DNA from: Aquabacterium sp.
GTDB lineage: Bacteria > Pseudomonadota > Gammaproteobacteria > Burkholderiales > Burkholderiaceae_C
Reading direction: 5' to 3'
Assembly: GCF_030652515.1 (NCBI RefSeq)
Contig: NZ_JAUSAR010000009.1
Location: 1-53,932 of the forward strand
DNA length: 53,932 nt
The notes beneath the pieces are model-generated. The model saw only the letters and a list, made by a program, of their open reading frames with translations. It had not been told where the DNA came from and did no database searches. Both the position numbers and the translations under genes were made by a program. Numbering within the stretch: the stretch's first letter is position 1; each line of letters begins with the position of its first letter. Below are positions 19,164-27,456 of this stretch, in pieces.

Positions 19164-19243
19164 CCCTTGGCAAGGGAAAACACCCTTCACGTCCCAAAAT
19201 CAAGATGCGTACACTTGTTCCCATCTTGTCAAAAGGGGGGCCC

Positions 19244-20341
19244 ATGCCCAACACAAACCATGCCGTGATGGCGCGCCGTCGCGTCCTGACGTCCACGTTC
19301 ACCATGGGCGCGGCTGCCGTGCTCGGGGGGCTCGCGCCTCTGACTGCCCAGGCTGGCGTGGCCCCCTCCCGAATCGACGTCCACGCCCACCTGATCCCCG
19401 ATTTCTACCGCGAGGCCCTGAAGGCCTACAACGTGCCAAACGACGGAGGCCTGCCACCCCCGGCCTGGACGCCAGAGGCCGCGGTGCGTTTCATGGACAA
19501 GTTCGGCATCCAGACTCAGGTCGTTTCCCTGTCGGAGCCTGGCTTGGGCTTCTTGCCGGATGCTGAATCGCGTGACCTGATGGCGCGCCAGATCAACGAC
19601 TACATCCGGCAATCATTGATGGGCGCCTCCGCCTATTCGAGTCTCCATCGGCGATTTGGCGGCTTCGCTTCGCTGCCTCTGGGGCGGGCCGATGATCCTC
19701 AAGAAGTCGAGCAGTCTGCCCAGGAGGCCCTGCGCGCATTGAACGTGCTGGGGCTGGATGGCGTCGGGCTGTACTCGAACTACAAGGGCATCTACCTGGG
19801 CGATCCCCGCCTGGACCCGTTGATGCGGACGCTCGATAAGCTGGGCGCGCTGGTGTTCATCCACCCGGTGGCACCACCGGCGGGGCCGGACCTTTCCATC
19901 CCGAACTTCGTGCTGGAGTTCCCTTTCGAGACGACGCGGGCCGTCACCAACATGCTCTACAAGGGCATCTTCTGGCGCTACCCCAACATCCGCTGGCTGC
20001 TGGCCCACGCCGGAGGCACCATTCCTTTCCTCTCCTACCGCAGCGCCCTCCTGGCGCTCAACCTCAATCCCCGCAAGAGCTCCTACGCCAAGCTGTTCTT
20101 CGACACCGCCTTGTCGGCGGCGCCGCCTGCCATGGCAGCGGTCAGGCAGATCACCGAAGTCAGCCATGTGCTGCTGGGCACCGATTACCCGTACTCCCAG
20201 CTGACTTACGCGCTCAAGCTGCCAGGCGATCCGAACTCGGAGCTGAACGACACCTTCAATGCCACGGAGCGACAGTTGGTCGACCGCGGCAATGCATTGG
20301 CCCAATTGCCCAATCTGGCCAAACGCCTGGGCACCAAGTGA
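19244..20341 (+). CDS. Tat-exported ACMSD-like amidohydrolase (amidohydrolase_2 family)
   Basis: 365 residues from ATG 19244, chosen because AAGGGGGG precedes it by 4 bp; an ATG at 19205 gives 13 more residues. A twin-arginine leader (ARRRVLTSTFTMGAAAVLGG, then LTAQA) precedes the metal motif RIDVHAHLIPDFY. Later ligands are VFIHPVAPP, WLLAHAGGTIPFLSYR and VLLGTDYPYS. The family includes ACMS decarboxylase, gamma-resorcylate decarboxylase and similar non-oxidative decarboxylases or hydrolases. The genes on either side encode exported serine hydrolases, so it may process their product in the periplasm (inference). A 7-bp inverted repeat (19201-19207 with 19222-19228) lies upstream. Confidence 0.82.
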   Translation: MPNTNHAVMARRRVLTSTFTMGAAAVLGGLAPLTAQAGVAPSRIDVHAHLIPDFYREALKAYNVPNDGGLPPPAWTPEAAVRFMDKFGIQTQVVSLSEPGLGFLPDAESRDLMARQINDYIRQSLMGASAYSSLHRRFGGFASLPLGRADDPQEVEQSAQEALRALNVLGLDGVGLYSNYKGIYLGDPRLDPLMRTLDKLGALVFIHPVAPPAGPDLSIPNFVLEFPFETTRAVTNMLYKGIFWRYPNIRWLLAHAGGTIPFLSYRSALLALNLNPRKSSYAKLFFDTALSAAPPAMAAVRQITEVSHVLLGTDYPYSQLTYALKLPGDPNSELNDTFNATERQLVDRGNALAQLPNLAKRLGTK

Positions 20342-20362
20342 TCAACCCAAAGGAGGCATGAA

Positions 20363-21523
20363 ATGAAGAAGATACTGTTGCTCGGCGTGATCGCCGCCTG
20401 TCAGGCACAAGCTCAAAGCCTGCCACCCGCCTTGTTCCTGCCAGAGCTGGTGTTGCCCCGCGAGACCGTGGACATGGCCACGTTTCCGGCGAGCTTGCCC
20501 ACCGCCTCGCCCAAGGCACCGATCTCTGCCCTGCGCTACACCTACGAAGGCGTGAGCAAGAGCCTGTCGCAGTACCAGAGCGATGCCAAGGTGCGTGCCA
20601 TGCTGGTGATCAAAGACGGCAAGATCGTGTACGAGTACAACAAGTTCCCGTACACCAAAAACTCGCTCCACCAGTCGTGGTCCATGGCCAAGCAGGTGCT
20701 GTCGGCCGTGGTGGGCATCGCCATCGGCGAAGGCGCCATCCGCTCGGTGAACGACAGGATGGACGCGTACGAACCAGCGCTGGCCGTCAATGGCTTTGCG
20801 GGCGTCACCTTCAAGCAGGCCCTGCAGATGTCCTCGGGCGTGGCCTACAACGAAGAGGCCGATCGATTCAAGCTCTTCATGGACACCATCGCGGACTACT
20901 ACACGCTCGGAAGCTCGGGCTACAGCCTGAGAGAGAAGACGACGGACGCCCTGGTGGCGCCTGCCTTTGCACCAGGCAGCAAGTACCAATACGCCAGCAT
21001 CAACTCACAAGCCATTTCAATGGCGCTGGAGAAGGCTGTCGGGATGCCCTATCAACGCTACCTGGCGCTCAAGCTATGGAAGCCCATGAGAACGTCTGAC
21101 AGCGCCAAGGTGCTCGTTGACCGCAGCGGCGATGCATTCACCTTCTGCTGCCTGTACGCGACAACGCGCAGCTATGCGATGTTCGGCCTTCTCTACGCGC
21201 AAGAGGGCCGCCTGCATGGTCGGCAGATCGTTTCAAGCGACTGGGTTCGCCGATCCACCACCTTTGCAGGGGATCCCACCAACTGGCGCAACGTGCCTGT
21301 CAACGGCAACAAGTTGGGCCTCTATGGTTTCGGCTATCACTGGTGGCCCCTGGCAGGCGACCGCGAGGACTTCTCCGCGTTGGGCGTCTTTGGCCAGGCG
21401 ATCCATGTGCTGCCCAAGCAGAACACCGTCATCGTGCGCATCAGTGGGGACTTCGACACCGTTGGCGCTCACATTGAAGAGAACGTGGTGATGGGCCGCG
21501 CGCTGGCAGACTATCTGGACTGA
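20363..21523 (+). CDS. Exported serine hydrolase, beta-lactamase/NylB fold (second copy type)
   Basis: 386 residues; ATG 20363 has an excellent AAAGGAGG 6 bp upstream. A short signal peptide (MKKILLLGVIAACQAQAQ) precedes the mature enzyme. SxxK is SMAK (Ser107, Lys110) in HQSWSMAKQVLSAVVGIAIGEG; the Tyr motif is YASIN near residue 212, of the Y-x-S-x-N kind in 6-aminohexanoate-dimer hydrolases; VFGQAIHVLPKQNTVIVRISG is the third region. It is not closely similar to the upstream hydrolase, so this is not a recent duplicate. It likely cleaves an ester or amide. The last 13 bp overlap the convergent TetR gene. Confidence 0.83.
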   Translation: MKKILLLGVIAACQAQAQSLPPALFLPELVLPRETVDMATFPASLPTASPKAPISALRYTYEGVSKSLSQYQSDAKVRAMLVIKDGKIVYEYNKFPYTKNSLHQSWSMAKQVLSAVVGIAIGEGAIRSVNDRMDAYEPALAVNGFAGVTFKQALQMSSGVAYNEEADRFKLFMDTIADYYTLGSSGYSLREKTTDALVAPAFAPGSKYQYASINSQAISMALEKAVGMPYQRYLALKLWKPMRTSDSAKVLVDRSGDAFTFCCLYATTRSYAMFGLLYAQEGRLHGRQIVSSDWVRRSTTFAGDPTNWRNVPVNGNKLGLYGFGYHWWPLAGDREDFSALGVFGQAIHVLPKQNTVIVRISGDFDTVGAHIEENVVMGRALADYLD

Positions 21524-22185
21524 GCGCCTGGTGCGAGCGCCCCACCGATGACCCAGGCGAAGGACAACTGGGCACGCACCAGGATGTCCTCCCGCTGGTC
21601 GGGATGCTCGATGTATTCGATGCACAGACGAAAGCTCTGGTCAATCACCATCTCCAAGGCCCAGTCCATCCTGGGGTGCAGCTTGGTCGGCAAGTGGCCC
21701 AGCGCGCCAAGCTCTGAGAGCATGTCCTGGCGAATCGCCTTCAAATTGCCTTCCAAAGCTGTTCTGGCGGCGCTCGGCGGGCCCACCCGCTGGCGCATCG
21801 ACAGAATGAAGACGTCGCGGTGCAACAGTGCAAAGTCCAGCAGCCACGACACGACCGTCAGTGCGGGCGTTTGCCCGGGGGGAACCGCCTTGCGAGCCTG
21901 CCTCAAGCCTTCCCGCAGCTCCTGGCTGAAGTCTTCCATCAGCTCGGGGATCATGTCGTCCACACTGTTGAAATGCCGGTAAAGCGAGTTGTGGCCCAGG
22001 CCCGCCTCTTTGGCCAGCTCGCGCAAGCTGAAGCGCGTGTGCCCTTCTCTGGCGGCCAGGCGAGTCACCGCCTCCAGAAGTTTGCGTCGGCCTTGGCCAT
22101 ATTCACGCTTGAACAACGACGACGTTGCTGGCTCTGCCGCCGAGGCTTTTGAGTTTGGTTTTCGAGTGGTGGGGCTACCTGACAT
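21511..22185 (-). CDS. TetR-family regulator
   Basis: 224 residues. After a basic/serine-rich lead (MSGSPTTRKPNSKASAAEP) the HTH spans about residues 33-78 with LLEAVTRLAAREGHTRFSLRELAKEAGLGHNSLYRHFNSVDDMI. The C-terminal half resembles the TetR_C_33-like regulators of fatty acid genes (LSMRQRVGPPSAART, LCIEYIEHPDQRED), which is weak evidence. It is convergent with the hydrolase on the left and upstream on the right is a decayed copy of an SDR gene. A fragment of a similar TetR start recurs at 23591-23641. Confidence 0.87.
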   Translation of the reverse strand: MSGSPTTRKPNSKASAAEPATSSLFKREYGQGRRKLLEAVTRLAAREGHTRFSLRELAKEAGLGHNSLYRHFNSVDDMIPELMEDFSQELREGLRQARKAVPPGQTPALTVVSWLLDFALLHRDVFILSMRQRVGPPSAARTALEGNLKAIRQDMLSELGALGHLPTKLHPRMDWALEMVIDQSFRLCIEYIEHPDQREDILVRAQLSFAWVIGGALAPGAQSR

Positions 22186-22420
22186 GTGGCGATTTTAGGG
22201 TAGCCACTTCTCACCGTTCATCCCCCCACAGCCTGACTCAGTCGGTGATGGTGATGCCCTGCCCTTCCAGTTGGCGACGAAGCGCCTTGGTGAAACTTCG
22301 CAAACCCGCCTTGGACGCCGAATAAATCGGTGCGCGCGTGGCAGGCAACAAGCCAAAGCCCGAGCTCACCATGACGATGTGAGAAGGGGTGGATGCGCGC
22401 AGCGAAGGAAAAAAATCCTG
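22136..22420. repeat. Duplicated block, copy A
   Basis: This stretch (TetR gene start, intergenic spacer, SDR fragment) matches 23590-24065. Shared landmarks are GAGCTACCTGACAT/GGGCTACCTGACAT, the TAGCCAC..CCGTTCATC spacer, CTGACTCAG, and a long near-identical run from GTCGGTGATGGTGATG onward. Copy A lacks about 194 bp that are present in copy B at 23700-23893, corresponding to the SDR C-terminus. Confidence 0.75.
22238..22420 (-). pseudogene. Truncated short-chain dehydrogenase remnant
   Basis: About 59 residues in frame that match the middle of the SDR at 23696-24445 almost exactly: SSGFGLLPATRAPIYSASK and the following GLRSFTKALRRQLEGQGITITD, with one substitution (Glu for Asp) in that last segment. 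The catalytic YSASK is present but the Rossmann N-terminus and the C-terminus are gone. A 194-bp deletion relative to the intact copy brings a stop codon directly after ITITD. The reading frame runs further upstream without similarity to an SDR. It is not expected to be functional. Confidence 0.8.
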
Positions 22421-22587
22421 AACGGGTCGGCATACAAGCTCATGGCTTGTTTGAGCAATGTGGCCTCTTCCGCGCTGGGGGCTTCCAGGCAATGCCCCCG
22501 CCAACAGACTGAACAACCCCGGCCAGGTCATTGCCCAAAAATTTGCAGGCTTGCCTGGTGCAAGGCAAAGCCATTGTTGTGCGGTGC
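22421..22587 (-). other. Unrecognised, probably decayed sequence between SDR remnant and FAA hydrolase
   Basis: No similarity to the intact SDR is seen here. In one minus-strand frame a short protein-like piece (EEATLLKQAMSLYADPF) appears, and a second frame has KFLGNDLAGVVQSVGGGI, suggesting a frameshifted leftover of another gene. I do not recognise it. Confidence 0.4.
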
Positions 22588-23553
22588 TCATCCTTGCACC
22601 ACCACACTGCGTTGCTGTCCCAGGTCCAGGGCGCCGTCATCGGTACGGATGCTCAGGGTCATCACATCGCTGGGCTGCAGGAACAGCGGGTTGCGCACGC
22701 CACCCTTGATGAACATCTTCCACTTGGTCGGCTCAGACAAAATGCGGTTGGCCACAAACATGGACAACTTGCCGCGTGCCTTGGCTGCGCAACCGGCAGG
22801 CGTGCCTGTCGCAACCAGGTCCCCTGCATGGAGATTCTGCAGCGCCGAGAACTCACTCACGGTCTGGTGGGGCTTGTACAGCATGTCGCGGCAGTAGTCG
22901 TCCTGCCGAACCTGGCCATTGACACTCAACTGCATGTGCAACTCAGGCCAACGTTGCCACTCAGCAGGCTCCAGCAAGAGCAGCACTGGCCCGGCCGGCC
23001 CGAACGTCCGGTAACTCTTGCCCTTGTAGAACTGGCCTTGGGGCAACTGCACGTCGCGTGCAGACACATCGTTGACAATGGTGATGCCCGCCAGCACTTC
23101 ATGCAGTCGATCTGGCTTGACTTGCACGCCTGCGGTCAGGTCACGCCCTAGCACCAGGCCGAGCTCGATTTCATAGTCCAACAGTTTGACGTGCGCAGGC
23201 CGAATCACGTCGTCATAAGGCCCTGTCAGCGATGACGACGCTTTGGTGAAGAAGGTGTTGAAGGGCATGTCGGACGGATCCTTGCCGGACTCGCGCACAT
23301 GGCTCCCGTAATTGGCACCCTGGCATAGGAACTGCTGGTTCACCGTGATGGGCGACAGGACGGTGACGTCACCCAAGGACACGGCAGCCTGTGCAGACGT
23401 CATGGCTCTTGCCTCGGCTTGCCCGTCCCGGATGAGGTCTGCTGTCGTTGCGTAGGTGCCGGGCAAAGGGGCGATGCGCCGGTCGAACAGCACGCCCCAA
23501 TGGGCCTGCCCTGCTTGAGCAGGATGTGCGTAGCGAACAAGTGAAGTAGCCAT
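22588..23553 (-). CDS. Fumarylacetoacetase (FAH) family hydrolase
   Basis: 321 residues from ATG 23551-23553. The FAH fold is clear: ANYGSHVRESGKD, then metal-binding LLDYEIELGLVLGRD, IVNDVSARDVQ, FYKGKSYRTFGPAGP and ATGTPAGCA. Members hydrolyse or decarboxylate 2,4-dioxo acids formed in ring-cleavage pathways, such as acylpyruvates or 2-oxohept-3-ene-1,7-dioate. A clear paralogue lies at 25257-26378, sharing many blocks (NQQF-CQGANY, FYKGKS-RTFGP) but clearly diverged. Cytoplasmic, with no signal peptide. It is separated from other intact genes by decayed sequence on both sides. Confidence 0.87.
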   Translation of the reverse strand: MATSLVRYAHPAQAGQAHWGVLFDRRIAPLPGTYATTADLIRDGQAEARAMTSAQAAVSLGDVTVLSPITVNQQFLCQGANYGSHVRESGKDPSDMPFNTFFTKASSSLTGPYDDVIRPAHVKLLDYEIELGLVLGRDLTAGVQVKPDRLHEVLAGITIVNDVSARDVQLPQGQFYKGKSYRTFGPAGPVLLLLEPAEWQRWPELHMQLSVNGQVRQDDYCRDMLYKPHQTVSEFSALQNLHAGDLVATGTPAGCAAKARGKLSMFVANRILSEPTKWKMFIKGGVRNPLFLQPSDVMTLSIRTDDGALDLGQQRSVVVQG

Positions 23554-23589
23554 GTCGAACTCGTTTGGTTGAATGTAATTTGAGGAGGG

Positions 23590-24065
23590 CTGCTACCGAA
23601 GCTTTTGAGGTCATTTTGCGAGTGGATGAGCTACCTGACATTCGGTGCGAACTCAGGCTAGCCACCTCCAGCCGTTCATCTCTGCACAGGCTGACTCAGC
23701 CTTTGGCCACGATGCGCGCGATCAGGCCAGGCGCCAGCCGCATCATCAAGGGCAGCCAACGCGCCATGCCCGGGTAGACCTCTGCTTGGCCCCGCCAGGC
23801 AGCGGCCAAGGTCAACGCGACGACTTGCTCGGGAGAGATCTTGTTGGCTTGGTAGTGTGCCGTGGCGGGCGTGTCCACCGAAGGCGGGGCCACGTCGGTG
23901 ATGGTGATGCCCTGCCCGTCCAGTTGGCGACGAAGCGCCTTGGTGAAACTTCGCAAGCCCGCCTTGGAGGCCGAATAAATCGGCGCCCGCGTGGCGGGCA
24001 ACAAGCCAAAGCCCGAACTCACCATGATGATGCGAGACGGGGTGGATGCGCGCAGCGAGGGCAAG
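23590..24065. repeat. Duplicated block, copy B
   Basis: The partner of 22136-22420. It contains a TetR N-terminal fragment, the spacer and the 3' half of the intact SDR gene. The SDR part is nearly identical to copy A, while the TetR part and spacer have diverged more. This suggests either uneven selection or more than one exchange event. Confidence 0.75.
23591..23641 (-). pseudogene. TetR N-terminal fragment
   Basis: Reads MSGSSSTRKMTSKASVA from ATG 23639-23641, aligning with MSGSPTTRKPNSKASAA at the start of the TetR at 21511-22185. Similarity ends before the HTH and the frame then runs into the promoter of the FAH gene. It is a remnant created by the duplication and not a gene. Confidence 0.7.
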
Positions 24066-24445
24066 AACCCCGCGGTCATGTGGATGCTGCCCTCCAGGTT
24101 GGCACGGATCTCTTGTGTCAGATCCTGCTGCAACAAATCGGGCTGCGTGAAGTCGAGTTCGCGCAATCCGCCCGCGTTGTTGACCAACAGCTTGATGTCA
24201 AGGAAGGCGGCGGATACCAAAGCCACGAAGGCCACCACCGAGGCTTTGTCGCTCACATCGCACAGGTAGGTGTGGATGCCCGGAAACGCTTGGGCCAATT
24301 GATCGAGCTTGTCCGCATCTCGGCCACACGTCACCACCCGCCAGCCGCTGCGGTGCAGCGATGCCACAAAGGCCCGCCCGATGCCCGACGAGCCACCCGT
24401 GACAACGGCGGTGCCTTTGTCAGCACTTGTTGATGTGCCAGCCAT
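23696..24445 (-). CDS. Short-chain dehydrogenase/reductase
   Basis: 249 residues with a classical SDR layout: NAD(P) motif TGGSSGIGRAF (about residues 16-26), LLVNNAGG, catalytic Ser in IIMVSSGFG and YSASK. The middle third is duplicated as the remnant at 22238. The stop of the next upstream SDR lies 2 bp before this start, and the pair with the FAH and extradiol dioxygenase genes forms a leftward operon. It probably oxidises or reduces an alcohol/ketone of the catabolic pathway; the substrate is unknown. Confidence 0.88.
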   Translation of the reverse strand: MAGTSTSADKGTAVVTGGSSGIGRAFVASLHRSGWRVVTCGRDADKLDQLAQAFPGIHTYLCDVSDKASVVAFVALVSAAFLDIKLLVNNAGGLRELDFTQPDLLQQDLTQEIRANLEGSIHMTAGFLPSLRASTPSRIIMVSSGFGLLPATRAPIYSASKAGLRSFTKALRRQLDGQGITITDVAPPSVDTPATAHYQANKISPEQVVALTLAAAWRGQAEVYPGMARWLPLMMRLAPGLIARIVAKG

Positions 24446-24447
24446 GC

Positions 24448-25242
24448 TCAGACCACGCTCACTTTGCGGACCAGCCGCTCCAGCAAGGCAGGCGACAGCC
24501 GACCGAGGTAGACCGCCAACTTTTCCTTGCCAGCGATCACGATGCGACCCTGGCCGCGAGCCAGCCGATCAGCCGCTTTGCGTGCAAAGGCCTCCGCACT
24601 CATGGCCTTGTCTTGCTGCGCGTCAATCCGGCCATGGGGCGTGCCATCCGAGGTCAGGGCCGACAGGCTCACATTGGTGCGCACAAAGCCTGGGCACAGC
24701 ACCGACACCTTCAAGCCCGCCGCATGCACCTCGGCTCGCAAGGCATCGTGAAATCCGATGATCGCGTGCTTGGCCGAGGCGTAGGCCGATCGGTAAGGCG
24801 TGGCCACCAGGCCGACCACCGAAGACACGGCGACCAGGTGCCCAGAGCCTCTGGCCAGCATGTGGGGCAACACCATCTTGGTCAGCGCGATCGGCCCGAA
24901 AAAATCCAGCTCCATGATCTGCCGGTCAACCTCCACCGAGGTGTCCTTCACCAAAGCACGCTGACTCACGCCAGCGTTGTTGACCAACATGTCGATGTGA
25001 CCGTAGGTGGACAGCACCACGGCGGTTTGCTCACGAAAGCGACTTTGATCGGTCATGTCCATCGGCAGAACCAGGTGCCGGTCAGGTCGTTCACAACGGG
25101 CTTTCACGGCCTCAAGCACATCGGTTCGCCGTGCAGAGAGGATGAGCAAGGCGCCGCGCCGTGCCAACTCGTAGGCCATGGCTTCGCCAATGCCGGATGA
25201 GGCCCCGGTGATCCAGATCACCTTGTTTTGGAAGTCTTTCAT
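24448..25242 (-). CDS. Short-chain dehydrogenase/reductase (DHRS7-like)
   Basis: 264 residues. Motifs: WITGASSGIGEAMAYELARRG, MLVNNAGVSQRALV, AVSSVVGLVATPYRSAYASAKHA (Ser and YASAK) and CPGFVRTNVS. The C-terminal LARGQGRIVIAGKEKLAVYLGRL resembles DHRS7/SDR34-like enzymes. It is distinct from the neighbouring SDR and sits between it (2 bp) and the FAH gene (14 bp) in the same operon. Reaction partner unknown. Confidence 0.87.
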   Translation of the reverse strand: MKDFQNKVIWITGASSGIGEAMAYELARRGALLILSARRTDVLEAVKARCERPDRHLVLPMDMTDQSRFREQTAVVLSTYGHIDMLVNNAGVSQRALVKDTSVEVDRQIMELDFFGPIALTKMVLPHMLARGSGHLVAVSSVVGLVATPYRSAYASAKHAIIGFHDALRAEVHAAGLKVSVLCPGFVRTNVSLSALTSDGTPHGRIDAQQDKAMSAEAFARKAADRLARGQGRIVIAGKEKLAVYLGRLSPALLERLVRKVSVV

Positions 25243-25256
25243 GCTGCTTTGACGAT

Positions 25257-26378
25257 TCAGCGGCCGTTGACCACTTTGTTGCGTTGCACCCCGAGGTCGA
25301 TGACGCCATCGGGGCTTTGAATCCGCGCTTCGACGATGTCGCCGGCCTTGAGGTACTGGTCACGGCCCTCTTGCACCTTGTTGAAGATGGCCCACTTGGT
25401 TTTCTCAGGCAGCAAAGCACCCACACGTTGTTTGAAGGGCGATGGAACAGACAGCGCACAACCCGCCGGGGTGCCGGTGGACAAGAGATCACCCACGAAC
25501 AGGTCTTGCACGCCGGACAGCTCGGTGAGTGTTTCAGCCGGGCCAAACACCAGGTTGGCCGTCGAGTCCTTTTGCCGCGTCTGTCCATTGACCGTCAGCG
25601 TCAACTGCAGATTCTTCAGGTGCTTCATCTCGGCCGGGGTCATCAGACACAAGAAGGGGCCGACCGGGCCAAAGGTGCGGAAGCTTTTGCCCTTGTAGAA
25701 CTGCGTCTGCGGGATCTGGATGTCGCGCGCCGAGTAATCGTTGACGATGACGGCACCGGCCACGAACTCATGCAAATTGGCGTCTGTGACCACGGTCTTG
25801 GCGAGCACATCACGTTTGAGGATCAAGCCCAACTCGATCTCATAGTCCAGAAAGCGCACCTGCGCCGGTTTGACCAAATCACTGTCGGCAGGCACGATGC
25901 AACTCGTGGCCTTGGTGAAGATCATGTTGTAGGACTTGGCATCGGGGTCCATGCCCGATTCGATCATGTGCTGGCGGTAGTTGGCGCCCTGGCAAATGAA
26001 CTGCTGGTTGGTGGTCACGGGCGACAGAATCTGGACATCGGCCAAGGCCAGCAAGGTTTTACTGGCCGCGCTCGACTTCGCGAACTCCCTCAAGCCTTCG
26101 ACTGGATTGCTTCGGATGAAGTCCGCCGTGGTGGCGTATTCACCGGGCAGTGGCGTGATCTGGTTTTGAAACACCATGCCCCACTGGATGCGGTGGCTGT
26201 GGGAAAAACGAACAACATGAATGGCCATGGGACGTGCTCTGGATGAAGAATGGGTGGGCCGCCTGCCGCTGCTGATGGCGGGCGGTGACGAAGCCGCAAC
26301 GGCGGGCGCAGGCAAGACCATGGCGCCAACGGTGGCGGCACTGAGCTTGAGCGAGCGACGGCGCGTGAGTGGGGTCAT
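25257..26378 (-). CDS. Fumarylacetoacetase family hydrolase with a Tat-like leader
   Basis: 373 residues from ATG 26376-26378, 7 bp after the dioxygenase stop. The start could instead be ATG 26226-26228 (323 residues); neither has a convincing Shine-Dalgarno. From the longer start the leader is TRRRSLKLSAATVGAMVLPA then PAVAA, which looks like a twin-arginine signal followed by a low-complexity linker, unusual for this cytoplasmic family. The enzyme body has FLDYEIELGLILKRD, IVNDYSARDIQ, FYKGKSFRTFGPVGP and STGTPAGCA. It is a diverged paralogue of 22588-23553 and probably hydrolyses a ring-cleavage product made by the adjacent dioxygenase. Confidence 0.82.
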   Translation of the reverse strand: MTPLTRRRSLKLSAATVGAMVLPAPAVAASSPPAISSGRRPTHSSSRARPMAIHVVRFSHSHRIQWGMVFQNQITPLPGEYATTADFIRSNPVEGLREFAKSSAASKTLLALADVQILSPVTTNQQFICQGANYRQHMIESGMDPDAKSYNMIFTKATSCIVPADSDLVKPAQVRFLDYEIELGLILKRDVLAKTVVTDANLHEFVAGAVIVNDYSARDIQIPQTQFYKGKSFRTFGPVGPFLCLMTPAEMKHLKNLQLTLTVNGQTRQKDSTANLVFGPAETLTELSGVQDLFVGDLLSTGTPAGCALSVPSPFKQRVGALLPEKTKWAIFNKVQEGRDQYLKAGDIVEARIQSPDGVIDLGVQRNKVVNGR

Positions 26379-26385
26379 GCCGATG

Positions 26386-27456
26386 TCAGGCAAACAGCCT
26401 GGCCAAGGTGATGAGCTTGCGCACAGACAGGTCTGGGCTGCGGCGCAAGTTGCGCAGCAGGGCGGCGATGTTCGACGGGGTCAGCTTGGGCTTGGTAAAG
26501 CTGCCGGGCATCAGCGGTCCCCATTGAGACATGGCTTCGCGGCTGACCGGGTGAACGCCGGTGCCCAGTTGGGCCGTCATCACATCACCATCGCAATAGT
26601 GTTCGTGCTTGGCGTCCCAAGGATCCTGCCAGTAATCAAAGATCTGGCTGCCAAGGATGTGTCGGCCAATGCCCCAGGCGTGCCGCCATCCTCGTTCCCG
26701 CAGCAGGCGCTGGCCCATGCCCACGGCATCGGCGTCCACCACTTCGTAAGCACTGTGGCTGTACATCGGCATGAAGCCTTGCGCCAAGGCGAGGGTGTGG
26801 TGGTCAGCGGGTTGAGCCCCCAGGTTCAGCCGCATGAACGCCACGGCAGGCGAGCCATCGGGCAGCACCTGCACATCGCTCGGGATGAAGCCCAGGTGCC
26901 GCGTGTACCAGCCACAGGTCGCCTGGAAGTCGGCCACTTCCAGCACAACATGACCGAGCTTGAGAACCTCGGGCGGCTCGAAAGGCAGGCGCTGGGTCGC
27001 ATCAACCCGCACAGGCGTGTTGCCCAGGTTCATGGCCAATGGTGGGCGCACGGCCAGTGGCGTTGACATCGACTGCCCAGCCACCACCTCGACTTCAAAG
27101 CCCGAGGGATCGACCAAGCTCACCACCTCACCGCCACCAGGCGTCCTGGCCATTCGCACCGGCGATGCGCCAGGCAGACTGGCCAGCTTCAGCAGATCAG
27201 CCCGGTCACCCACCGTCAGGCCAAAGCCCACGAAGCGCGGCTTTGCCGCCTGCGCCACGCGATAGCAGAATGGAGCCGTGCCAGCGGACCGGAAGTAAAT
27301 GGCCCCGGCCTCGCGGTGCGCCACCTTCAAACCAAAGTCGGTCAAGAACCGCTCCGCCTTGTCCAGGTCGGGGCGTTCAAACATCAGGTAAGCCAGGCTT
27401 TGCGCCTTGACCGTCGGGTTGGCATGCCGCGCAGGCTCAAGCGTGCTCAACTTCAT
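26386..27456 (-). CDS. Extradiol ring-cleavage dioxygenase (VOC / glyoxalase superfamily)
   Basis: 356 residues with two VOC modules, as in 2,3-dihydroxybiphenyl 1,2-dioxygenase-type enzymes. The N-terminal half (SLAYLMFERPDLDKAERFLTDFGL) is the metal-free module. The catalytic half has the iron ligands expected as His in KLGHVVLEVADF, His in MYSHSAYEVVD and Glu in KHEHYCDGD. It would cleave a catechol next to a hydroxyl in a meta pathway. Its start overlaps the upstream TetR stop by 4 bp (ATGA), and FAH and SDR genes follow. Exact substrate is unknown; the C-terminal tail of about 50 residues is longer than in BphC. Confidence 0.83.
   Translation of the reverse strand: MKLSTLEPARHANPTVKAQSLAYLMFERPDLDKAERFLTDFGLKVAHREAGAIYFRSAGTAPFCYRVAQAAKPRFVGFGLTVGDRADLLKLASLPGASPVRMARTPGGGEVVSLVDPSGFEVEVVAGQSMSTPLAVRPPLAMNLGNTPVRVDATQRLPFEPPEVLKLGHVVLEVADFQATCGWYTRHLGFIPSDVQVLPDGSPAVAFMRLNLGAQPADHHTLALAQGFMPMYSHSAYEVVDADAVGMGQRLLRERGWRHAWGIGRHILGSQIFDYWQDPWDAKHEHYCDGDVMTAQLGTGVHPVSREAMSQWGPLMPGSFTKPKLTPSNIAALLRNLRRSPDLSVRKLITLARLFA

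Noticed and set aside
19164..19228. Terminator after the first NylB-like hydrolase gene
   Set aside because: CCCTT-GGC-AAGGG is only a 5-bp stem without a T run; the CAAGATG/CATCTTG repeat has a long loop and no T run, so neither supports a terminator.
22136..24065. Insertion sequence or transposon responsible for the duplication
   Set aside because: No transposase reading frame, terminal inverted repeats or target-site duplication were found at the edges.
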